Part shown: one piece after another, positions 53,716-61,063 of the stretch
Layout of the letters: every line of letters begins with the position of its first letter
Position numbering within the stretch: the first letter of the stretch is position 1
NCBI GenBank assembly: GCA_020635955.1
Contig: JACJYW010000007.1
Span: 186,001-250,000, forward strand
Source: Crocinitomicaceae bacterium
GTDB lineage: Bacteria; Bacteroidota; Bacteroidia; Flavobacteriales_D; Crocinitomicaceae
Length of the DNA: 64,000 nt
Direction of reading: 5' to 3'
The notes under the pieces: model-generated
Databases searched by the model: none
What the model was told of the DNA's origin: nothing
What the model saw: only the letters and a program-made list of their open reading frames with translations
Translations under genes and position numbers: made by a program

Positions 53716-54465
53716 TTATGCTTCTGTTTCTTCGGATTTAGCTTCTTCCTTATCAGCTTTCACTTTATCCTTAGTATTTTTTCTCTCTTCAAGTCCTTCT
53801 GTAATTGCTTCAGCAACTTTATCTAAGATCTTTGCAATAGATTTTGTTGCATCATCATTCGCAGGAATAACGAAGTCGATACTTCTTGGATCAGAATTTG
53901 TATCAACCATTGCGAAAGTTGGGATACCCAATTTTTTCGCTTCAGCAACAGCAATATGCTCTTTCAATACGTCAATAACGAAAACCGCAGCAGGTACTCT
54001 TGTCATATCAGCAATAGAACCGTAGTTTTTATCCAATTTTGCTCTAGTTCTTGACAATTGAAGACGCTCTCTTTTTGACAATGTTTTCATTGTTCCATCT
54101 TCCTCCATTTTGTCAATAGAGTTCATTTTACGGATCGCTTTTCTGATCGTACCGAAGTTAGTTAACATACCACCAGACCATCTTTCAGTAACATATGGCA
54201 TTCTGGTAGGTTTAATTCTTTCTTCAAGAATATCTTTCGCTTGCTTTTTAGTAGCAACAAAAAGGATCTTCTTTCCTGATTTTGCGATTTGTTTCATAGC
54301 TGCACAAGCAATATCAAGTTGTGCTGCTGTTTTATTAAGATCTATAATGTGGATTCCTTTCTTCTCAGTAAAGATATAAGGAGCCATATATGGATTCCAC
54401 TTTCTTTTTAGGTGACCAAAATGTACACCTGCTTCTAATAATTCGTCAAATGATGCTCTCGCCAT
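53716..54465 (-). CDS. rpsB: 30S ribosomal protein S2
   Basis: 249 aa from ATG 54465 (ARASFDELLEAGVHFGHLKRKWNPYM...). Further S2 motifs: IIDLNKTAAQLDIACAAM, FVATKKQAKDILEE, RWSGGMLTNFGTIRKAI and FVIDVLKEHIAVAEAKKLGIPTFAMVDTNSDP. The acidic/Lys-rich tail (KVKADKEEAKSEETEA) is a lineage extension. A longer frame to 54489 lacks support. A hairpin-rich leader precedes it (54482-54605). Confidence 0.97.
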   Translation of the reverse strand: MARASFDELLEAGVHFGHLKRKWNPYMAPYIFTEKKGIHIIDLNKTAAQLDIACAAMKQIAKSGKKILFVATKKQAKDILEERIKPTRMPYVTERWSGGMLTNFGTIRKAIRKMNSIDKMEEDGTMKTLSKRERLQLSRTRAKLDKNYGSIADMTRVPAAVFVIDVLKEHIAVAEAKKLGIPTFAMVDTNSDPRSIDFVIPANDDATKSIAKILDKVAEAITEGLEERKNTKDKVKADKEEAKSEETEA

Positions 54466-54481
54466 TTTTTTTAATTTTTTC

Positions 54482-54605
54482 CCCGACAATTCGGGAATGT
54501 TTACATTCTTTTTTACTTTCTCTAAGCAATCATCAAGTAATCAGCCTCGGCATGAGTCTTGACAATTTAGATACTAAACGCTCGGTCTGGAATCCAACCC
54601 AGACC
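54482..54605 (-). promoter_or_regulatory. Hairpin-rich rpsI-rpsB intergenic leader
   Basis: On the minus strand a 7-bp hairpin GGTCTGG/CCAGACC with an eight-base loop (54584-54605) starts the gap. A second small inversion (54495-54508) and a CCCGA/TCGGG hairpin (54482-54495) end 16 bases before the rpsB ATG. There is no T-run, so it is not a terminator. An autoregulatory S2 leader is plausible but unproven. Confidence 0.45.
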
Positions 54606-54620
54606 AAAGGCAGTTGAAAA

Positions 54621-55007
54621 TTAACGTTTCGAGAATTGGAATTTCTTTCTCGCTTTCTTTTGCCCAGGTTTCTTTCTTTCAACCATTCTAGGGTCTCTAG
54701 TCATTAATCCTTCAGCTTTTAAAGCTGATTTAAAATCAGGATTAACTTCAACTAACGCTCTTGAAATACCAAGACGAATAGCTTCAGCCTGACCATTAAC
54801 TCCACCACCGTCAACATTGATATTTACGTCATATTGACCTAAAGTATCAGTAACGTTGAATGGTTGATTCACTTTCTCTAACAATACAGCAGTTGCAAAG
54901 TAATCCTTTACATCTCTTTTGTTAACTGTAATGTTCCCCTTCCCTTTAGAAAGATAAACTCTTGCAACAGAAGATTTTCTTCTACCCAATGTGTTAATTA
55001 CACTCAT
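54621..55007 (-). CDS. rpsI: 30S ribosomal protein S9
   Basis: 128 aa. Starts NTLGRRKSSVARVYLSKGKG, carries NVDGGGVNGQAEAIRLGISRALVEVNPDFK and ends with the invariant KKARKKFQFSKR tail that reaches the P-site tRNA. Seven bases after rplM. Confidence 0.98.
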   Translation of the reverse strand: MSVINTLGRRKSSVARVYLSKGKGNITVNKRDVKDYFATAVLLEKVNQPFNVTDTLGQYDVNINVDGGGVNGQAEAIRLGISRALVEVNPDFKSALKAEGLMTRDPRMVERKKPGQKKARKKFQFSKR

Positions 55008-55014
55008 CTATCTA

Positions 55015-55473
55015 TTATTTATTTAATGAATCCAAATTGATCAATTCTGGTTTTTGAGCTTCATGGTTGTGCTCAGTCCCCACATAAACTTTCAAGTTTC
55101 TGTAAAGGGCATTTCCCAGTTTATTTTTAGGAAGCATTCCTTTTACCGCTTTCTCAATTAATCTCTCAGGATATTGAGCTTGAATTTCTTTAGCAGTAAG
55201 AACTCTCTGACCTCCAGGATAACCTGTGTGTCTGATATATTCTTTCACTTCCAATTTATTTCCACTTAGCTCAACTTTTTCAGCATTGATAACAATTACG
55301 TTATCTCCACAATCAGCATTTGGAGTAAAATTTGGCTTGTGTTTACCTCTGATCAGGTATGCCACTTTACTAGCTAATCTTCCAAGATTCTGCCCTTCAG
55401 CATCTACAACCAACCACTTCTTGTCTGCTGTTTCCTTGTTTGCTGAAACCGTTTTATAACTTAGTGTATCCAC
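55015..55473 (-). CDS. rplM: 50S ribosomal protein L13
   Basis: 152 aa with L13 motifs WLVVDAEGQNLGRLASKVAYLIRGKHKPNF, DCGDNVIVINAEKVELSGNK and YIRHTGYPGG, then KGMLPKNKLGNALYRNLKVY. The start is GTG at 55473. First gene of the translation operon, with a full consensus promoter 48 bases upstream. Confidence 0.97.
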   Translation of the reverse strand: MDTLSYKTVSANKETADKKWLVVDAEGQNLGRLASKVAYLIRGKHKPNFTPNADCGDNVIVINAEKVELSGNKLEVKEYIRHTGYPGGQRVLTAKEIQAQYPERLIEKAVKGMLPKNKLGNALYRNLKVYVGTEHNHEAQKPELINLDSLNK

Positions 55474-55520
55474 AATCTTATATATTTATGTTCGTATACT
55501 ATTTCCCTAAATTCGGGCTG

Positions 55521-55551
55521 CAAATGTACGCACATAAAATTTATTAACAAA
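55521..55551 (-). promoter_or_regulatory. Promoter of the rplM operon
   Basis: On the minus strand TTTG (55548-55551), exactly 19 bp, TACATTTG (55521-55528). One of the best promoter matches in the window. Confidence 0.8.
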
Positions 55552-55583
55552 GCTTCGCGTAAAAAATCTTAGAATATTTTTTG

Positions 55584-55617
55584 TTTGTGGCTTTTATAAA
55601 TGTGTTTGCTATTTTTG
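55584..55617 (+). promoter_or_regulatory. Promoter of the purF-type gene
   Basis: TTTG (55584-55587), a 22-bp spacer, TATTTTTG (55610-55617). The ATG at 55637 lies 19 bases downstream. Divergent from the rplM promoter, whose -33 element lies 32 bases away. Confidence 0.65.
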
Positions 55618-55636
55618 CAATCTCAAATGTAGCATA

Positions 55637-57538
55637 ATGAGCGACCCTATCAAACATGAGTGCGGAATTGCACTTCTAAGACTCAAAAAACCCCTACAGT
55701 TCTACCTGCAAAAATACGGTACAGCATTTTACGGCCTGAACAAAATGTATCTCCTTATGGAGAAGCAGCACAACCGTGGTCAGGACGGAGCTGGTTTAGC
55801 GAACATCAAGTTTGACATTGAACCGGGTCAAAGATACATTAGTCGATATCGATCGATAGATCAGCAACCTATTCAAGATATCTTTAAGCACATTAATGCG
55901 AGATTCAAAGAAATTGAAGAGCAAGATCCAGCTCTATTAAAGGATGTTAATTACCTAAAATTAAATGCAGGATTTACTGGTGAACTTTTTTTGGGACATC
56001 TGAGATATGGAACATTTGGTAGAAATTCAATTGAATCATGTCATCCATTTCTACGTCAAAATAATTGGAAAACGAGAAATCTAATCGTTGCTGGTAATTT
56101 TAATCTTACTAATAATGATGAACTTTTTGATCGTTTATTAAAATTAGGTCAGCACCCTAAAGAAAAAGCAGATACAGTTACGGTTCTTGAGAAAATTGGT
56201 CATTTCCTGGACGAGGAAAATCAAGAATTGTATGATCAATATAAACCGGAAGGGTACTCAAATAGAGATGTATACAATCTGATTGGCCAAAACATGGACA
56301 TTTCTAAAATTTTGAGAAATGCTTCGGAAGTTTGGGATGGAGGTTACGCCATGTGTGGATTATTGGGACATGGGGATGCATTTGTATTAAGAGATCCTAA
56401 TGGTATTCGACCAGCCTGGTGGTATGAAGATGACGAAATTGTTGTAGTTACCTCTGAACGACCGCCTATCCAAACTGCCTTTAATGTGAAAATTGAGGAT
56501 GTTAAAGAACTTACTCCTGGACATGCATTGATCATTAAAAAAGACGGTACCGTTTTCGAACAGGAAATTAATCCTCAAGGTGAAATTCAACAGTGTTCAT
56601 TCGAACGAATTTATTTTGCAAGACCTGGCGATAAAGACATCTATACTGAGCGTAAAAATCTCGGTAGAAATCTTGTAAATGATGTACTACGTCAAATTGA
56701 CGGAGGTATTGATGATGCAGTTTATACTTACATTCCAAACTCGGCAGAAACTGCCTTTTTCGGGTTAATGAAGGGGTTGGAAAAATTGCACAATGAGATC
56801 AAATTTAAAATGATCAAAGAAAAGGGAAGTGATATCACGGATGAAGAATTAAAGGATATTCTTTCTAGAAGAGCACGAATTGAAAAGATCGCGATAAAAG
56901 ATACTAAACTGAGAACATTTATTTCTCAAGATGATGGAAGGGACGATCTTGTTGCACACGTTTATGATATCACTTATGGAACAGTGAGAGAAAACGTTGA
57001 CAATCTGGTAGTCATTGATGATTCAATTGTAAGAGGAACCACTCTGAAAAAGTCAATCCTGAGAATCCTGGATCGATTAAATCCAAAACGAATCATAGTT
57101 GTATCCTCTGCTCCTCAGATCCGTTATCCTGATTGTTATGGAATTGACATGGCGAGAATGGGTGATTTTGTTGCCTTTACAGCTGCTATCGAGTTATTGA
57201 AAGAATCTGGTCAGGAACACATCATTGAAGAAGTTTATCAAAGATGTAAAGCGGACGAGAATAAGAAAAAAGAGGATTGTGTAAATCATGTGAAAGCCAT
57301 TTATGATCCTTTCACTGCTGACGAAATTTCGGCTAAGATCGCTAAACTTCTTACGCCAGATAACATGAATGCTGAAGTGAGATTGGTTTATCAAACCATA
57401 GAGAATTTACACGCCGCGATACCTAACCATAAAGGAGATTGGTATTTTACAGGAAATTATCCAACACCTGGTGGAAACAAAGTGGTTAACAGGGCTTACA
57501 TTAACTACATTGAAGGAAGTAACGAACGTCCTTATTAG
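55637..57538 (+). CDS. purF: Amidophosphoribosyltransferase-type protein, long form
   Basis: 633 aa. A class II glutamine amidotransferase domain begins with Cys9 in HECGIALL. As in PurF the preceding eight residues would be removed so the Cys becomes the N-terminal nucleophile; RGQDGAGLA and LFLGHLRYGT follow. The phosphoribosyltransferase domain carries the PRPP-binding loop VVIDDSIVRGTTLKKSI (about 457-473). It is over 100 residues longer than the usual 470-510-aa PurF, a form common in Bacteroidota, which may also carry a short PurF elsewhere. It catalyses, or is derived from, the first step of purine synthesis. Confidence 0.87.
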   Translation: MSDPIKHECGIALLRLKKPLQFYLQKYGTAFYGLNKMYLLMEKQHNRGQDGAGLANIKFDIEPGQRYISRYRSIDQQPIQDIFKHINARFKEIEEQDPALLKDVNYLKLNAGFTGELFLGHLRYGTFGRNSIESCHPFLRQNNWKTRNLIVAGNFNLTNNDELFDRLLKLGQHPKEKADTVTVLEKIGHFLDEENQELYDQYKPEGYSNRDVYNLIGQNMDISKILRNASEVWDGGYAMCGLLGHGDAFVLRDPNGIRPAWWYEDDEIVVVTSERPPIQTAFNVKIEDVKELTPGHALIIKKDGTVFEQEINPQGEIQQCSFERIYFARPGDKDIYTERKNLGRNLVNDVLRQIDGGIDDAVYTYIPNSAETAFFGLMKGLEKLHNEIKFKMIKEKGSDITDEELKDILSRRARIEKIAIKDTKLRTFISQDDGRDDLVAHVYDITYGTVRENVDNLVVIDDSIVRGTTLKKSILRILDRLNPKRIIVVSSAPQIRYPDCYGIDMARMGDFVAFTAAIELLKESGQEHIIEEVYQRCKADENKKKEDCVNHVKAIYDPFTADEISAKIAKLLTPDNMNAEVRLVYQTIENLHAAIPNHKGDWYFTGNYPTPGGNKVVNRAYINYIEGSNERPY

Positions 57539-58152
57539 GATTGATATTTCTCATCCAGCGTTCGAGCCACAAGGATGTCGAACCCAATTTTTATAATTAC
57601 AAATCCAAACAATACTACCAGATCAGGTAGTTGAAAGAACTGCCAAATAAATGTTCCTGACAGAATTAAAATGGTTAGGATCAATAATTCCAATACCTGG
57701 AATTTGACCATGGGTTTATATCTCACCTGCATAAATTTTCGCGGCATATAAAAGGTCATCACATCCTTAACGTGATACACGAGATAAACAATTGGCAATA
57801 GCAACCAGAGTTCTTCACGCGCAAATGCTTTCAGTTCCGTTATCATTTCAACTTCGTAATCTGTATGATACCAACTCAACATCAGCCATACCCATAGAAT
57901 ACTAATAGAGAACAAAATAATACCGGATATTAAGGAGATTATGAATGGCAAGATGGTATCTACTTCGTTCACCGAATAGACCTTATAAACCCTTCTATTT
58001 CTGGCAATTTCGGATGAAAAGAAATCAATAAGATAGAATGCGGCAATAATAGTTAATGACCAATCAAAGAAGAAATAACCAACTATTGGAAGTAATATTT
58101 CCAATACATACTGTTGTACTAATGGATTTTTTAGTTGCTTTTTGACAGACAT
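57535..58152 (-). CDS. Membrane protein, unknown
   Basis: 205 aa with about five hydrophobic segments (LEILLPIVGYFFFDW..., TILPFIISLISGIILFSISILWVWLML, LWLLLPIVYLVYHV, LELLILTILILSGTFIW and VVLFGFVIIKIGFDILV). Short charged loops. Translationally coupled to the TPR lipoprotein upstream (TAATG overlap at 58152) and converging on the purF stop. Family not recognised. Confidence 0.7.
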   Translation of the reverse strand: MSVKKQLKNPLVQQYVLEILLPIVGYFFFDWSLTIIAAFYLIDFFSSEIARNRRVYKVYSVNEVDTILPFIISLISGIILFSISILWVWLMLSWYHTDYEVEMITELKAFAREELWLLLPIVYLVYHVKDVMTFYMPRKFMQVRYKPMVKFQVLELLILTILILSGTFIWQFFQLPDLVVLFGFVIIKIGFDILVARTLDEKYQS

Positions 58153-59195
58153 TACATCAAGGCATTCAGATTATCTTTTGCCAATTTGAAGTCAGGATTG
58201 ATCTCTATAGCTTTTTGATAATATTTCTTTGCCTTTGAAATATCACCTTTCTTTTCATAAGCCAGACCCAAATTGTTGAAAGCCTGATAAAAGGAGGGAT
58301 CTAATTGCGTTGACTTCTCGAAATAGAATACGGCACTATCCAGTTCTTCTGTCATTAATAAATGAATATAGCCGATATTATAATATGGATCAGCCCAGGT
58401 AGAATCTATGTCATTCAATGTATAATAACAATTTAGTGCATTATCTATTTCACCTCTATTTTGATAGAACATTCCTTTATTATACCAGGCCTCAAGACTT
58501 TCAGGAAAAATATCCAAAGCCGAATTATAGTATTCCAACGCCATAGAATCTCCCATCTCAGCGTACATTACACCCATTTCAACATAGGCAGGATAATAAT
58601 CAGCATCTTGTTCAACTGCCGTTTGAAAAGAACTCACTGCAATATCCCAACTCGACTCTCTGCCCGTCATGTAGTAATCAGATCTATATATTAATCCTCT
58701 TGTAAAATATGGTTCCGGAGAATATGGATTGATCTTTAAAGATGCACTGATAAAAGCATCAGCCTTAGCATAATTATCAAGAGCGGCATAAATTCTTGCC
58801 AAACCAAGATAAGATTCAGAATTTGCAGAATCTTTACCTAGCACAAATTCATAATGTTCCTTACTTGTTTTCAGATCAAGCGTAGCCAAATGGATCTTGG
58901 CATACAAATTATGTGCTTTAAGATTCAATGAATCCTGATCCAAAAGGTTTTCAAGATCAATTTTAGCAAGATCCAAATTTCCATGACGTGTATAATATTG
59001 TGCACGTTCAAAAATTACAACTGGATTATTCGGATCTGCATTAAGCTTTTTCTTGTAATACTCCAAAGAGTCTACAATTATTTCCCCCTGAGATGTTGTA
59101 TCGGGATTCTCTGTTATGATATGACCATCATTACTTCCTGAACAAGATGTGATCAATAACAAACCAAAAACAAAATGAAGTATCTCTTTTCTCAT
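58152..59195 (-). CDS. TPR-repeat lipoprotein
   Basis: 347 aa from ATG 59195, which opens a lipoprotein signal (MRKEILHFVFGLLLITSC); the longer frame from 59240 does not. Nearly the whole mature protein is tetratricopeptide repeats, about eight (e.g. YNKGMFYQNRGEIDNALNCYYTLNDID, FNNLGLAYEKKGDISKAKKYYQKAIEINPDFK). Probably a scaffold on the periplasmic face of a membrane. Coupled to the membrane protein gene that follows. Confidence 0.85.
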   Translation of the reverse strand: MRKEILHFVFGLLLITSCSGSNDGHIITENPDTTSQGEIIVDSLEYYKKKLNADPNNPVVIFERAQYYTRHGNLDLAKIDLENLLDQDSLNLKAHNLYAKIHLATLDLKTSKEHYEFVLGKDSANSESYLGLARIYAALDNYAKADAFISASLKINPYSPEPYFTRGLIYRSDYYMTGRESSWDIAVSSFQTAVEQDADYYPAYVEMGVMYAEMGDSMALEYYNSALDIFPESLEAWYNKGMFYQNRGEIDNALNCYYTLNDIDSTWADPYYNIGYIHLLMTEELDSAVFYFEKSTQLDPSFYQAFNNLGLAYEKKGDISKAKKYYQKAIEINPDFKLAKDNLNALM

Positions 59196-59254
59196 ATTGG
59201 GGATAAAATTAAAACTTTCTATCCAGCAATGATGAACCATTGAGTAAAGTGCAT

Positions 59255-59294
59255 AAAAAAAGGAGCAATTCGAAAAAACGAATCACTCCCTCTT
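59255..59294 (-). terminator. Intrinsic terminator of recA
   Basis: On the minus strand GGAG..ATTCG/CGAAT..CTCC with a loop of T and a T7 tail; stem bases 59262-59288, 24 bases past the recA stop. Confidence 0.8.
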
Positions 59295-59312
59295 TTTGGT
59301 AGAAGTAAATTT

Positions 59313-60329
59313 TTAAGCGACTTCTGCCGGCTGCATACCTTCTACTATTTGATATTCTAATTCCTCCAATAATTCAGGATTATCCTTTAACAAGGCTTTT
59401 ACACCATCTCTACCCTGACCCAATTTGGTTTCACCATAGCTAAACCAAGAACCGCTTTTCTTAATGATCCCCAATTCAACACCAAGGTCAAGAATCTCAC
59501 CTACTTTAGAAATTCCTTCTCCGTACATGATATCAAACTCAGCCTTTTTGAAAGGAGGAGCCACTTTATTTTTCACGATCTTGATCTTAGTTCTGTTTCC
59601 TACTACTTCTTCACCTTCTTTGATCTGAGATGCTCTTCTGATATCAATTCTAATAGAAGAATAGAATTTTAGAGCATTACCTCCAGTAGTCGTTTCAGGA
59701 TTTCCGAACATTACGCCAATCTTATCTCTCAACTGGTTAATGAAAATGCAGCAAGTTCCTGCCTTATTAATAGATGCGGTTAATTTTCTCAAGGCTTTAG
59801 ACATTAATCTTGCTTGCAATCCCATTTGAGAATCTCCCATTTCACCTTCTATCTCAGCTTTTGGAGTCAATGCTGCTACTGAATCCACAATTAAAAGATC
59901 AATTGCCCCTGAACGGATCAAATTATCGGCAATTTCCAATGCCTGTTCACCATTATCAGGTTGAGAGATCAATAAATTATCTGTATCTACGCCTAATTTT
60001 TCAGCATAAAATCTATCAAATGCGTGCTCTGCATCAATAAAGGCAGCTATACCACCTTGTTTTTGACACTCAGCTATTGCATGAATTGCAACCGTTGTTT
60101 TACCGGATGATTCTGGTCCAAAGATCTCAACAATACGTCCTTTAGGAAAACCTTTAACACCTAATGCTAGATCTAATGTCAAAGAACCTGAAGGAATTAC
60201 GTCCATTTCTTCAATAGCTTCATCCCCAAGCTTCATTACAGTACCTTTACCGTAAGTTTTTTCAAGCTTATCCAGCGTTAACTGTAGCGCCTTAAGCTTT
60301 TCTGCGTTTACTTCTTTTACTTCTGCCAT
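59313..60329 (-). CDS. recA: Recombinase RecA
   Basis: 338 aa. Walker A GPESSGKTT at 71-79, the LLIVDSVAALTPKAEIEGEMGD Walker B/loop 1 region, QARLMSKALRKL, INQLRDKIGVMFGNPETTTGGNALKFYSS (loop 2) and the C-terminal domain with DLGVELGIIKKSGSWFSYGETKLGQGRD. Homologous-recombination and SOS ATPase. No LexA-type operator is evident upstream. Monocistronic with its own terminator. Confidence 0.99.
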   Translation of the reverse strand: MAEVKEVNAEKLKALQLTLDKLEKTYGKGTVMKLGDEAIEEMDVIPSGSLTLDLALGVKGFPKGRIVEIFGPESSGKTTVAIHAIAECQKQGGIAAFIDAEHAFDRFYAEKLGVDTDNLLISQPDNGEQALEIADNLIRSGAIDLLIVDSVAALTPKAEIEGEMGDSQMGLQARLMSKALRKLTASINKAGTCCIFINQLRDKIGVMFGNPETTTGGNALKFYSSIRIDIRRASQIKEGEEVVGNRTKIKIVKNKVAPPFKKAEFDIMYGEGISKVGEILDLGVELGIIKKSGSWFSYGETKLGQGRDGVKALLKDNPELLEELEYQIVEGMQPAEVA

Positions 60330-60404
60330 AATTATTAATTTGAAACAAAGGAATTCCAGTAAAACGTAAACTATTTACGGACCCTCTGGTTTGTTGTTTT
60401 TTAT

Positions 60405-60455
60405 TTAAGTATTAAGTTTTTAGTAGTAAGTATCAAGTATTAATAAAATACAACT
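60405..60455. repeat. Intergenic repeat fragment (copy 8)
   Basis: AAGTATTAAG and AAGTATCAAGTATTA words like those of the other intergenic elements, with a weak complementary arm (CTCACCACTAATT). It lies between recA and bcp and looks degenerate. Confidence 0.45.
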
Positions 60456-60460
60456 CACCA

Positions 60461-60919
60461 CTAATTATTTTGCATTATTTGTTCAGCATGCCCTTTGGTA
60501 TCCACCTTCATGATCACTTCTTCGATCATCCCCTTTTCATCAATAACAAAAGTGGTTCGGTGAATTCCATCAAAGGTTCTACCCATAAATTTTTTCGGTC
60601 CCCACACACCATAATCATTGATCACTTTTTTATCTATATCTGCCAATAAATGGAAAGGTAAATTGTGCTTCTCAATAAATTTTTGATGCTTTTTCTCATC
60701 ATCTGCACTAACTCCTAATACGTCATACCCTTGTTTAAGCATATGATCATAGTTATCTCTTAAATTACAAGATTCAACTGTACATCCAGGTGTAAGGTCT
60801 TTTGGATAGAAATAAAGTACCAGCTTCTTGCCTTTGAAGTCTGATAAAGAAATGATGTTTCCATTCTCATCTTTGCATGAAAAATCGGGTGCTTTGTCTC
60901 CTGCTTTTAGCGTTGTCAT
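60461..60919 (-). CDS. bcp: Thioredoxin-dependent thiol peroxidase (BCP/PrxQ)
   Basis: 152 aa peroxiredoxin. The active-site block YFYPKDLTPGCTVESCNLRDNY has peroxidatic C46 and resolving C51 five residues on, the PrxQ/BCP arrangement. RTTFVIDEKG follows near the end. It reduces hydroperoxides in the cytoplasm. Separated from recA by a repeat fragment; its own transcript is likely. Confidence 0.96.
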   Translation of the reverse strand: MTTLKAGDKAPDFSCKDENGNIISLSDFKGKKLVLYFYPKDLTPGCTVESCNLRDNYDHMLKQGYDVLGVSADDEKKHQKFIEKHNLPFHLLADIDKKVINDYGVWGPKKFMGRTFDGIHRTTFVIDEKGMIEEVIMKVDTKGHAEQIMQNN

Positions 60920-61063
60920 GTTCTGATTATTTTTTAATCATTTCTTGACGCAATATTAATCAAAAAAATATATTGCCTCCAAGAAATTTTTGTTTTTAAT
61001 TCATTTCAATGGCCTCAATCAAGGATAAATACTTAGCTTTAAAACAAGAATTACCCAGTATTC

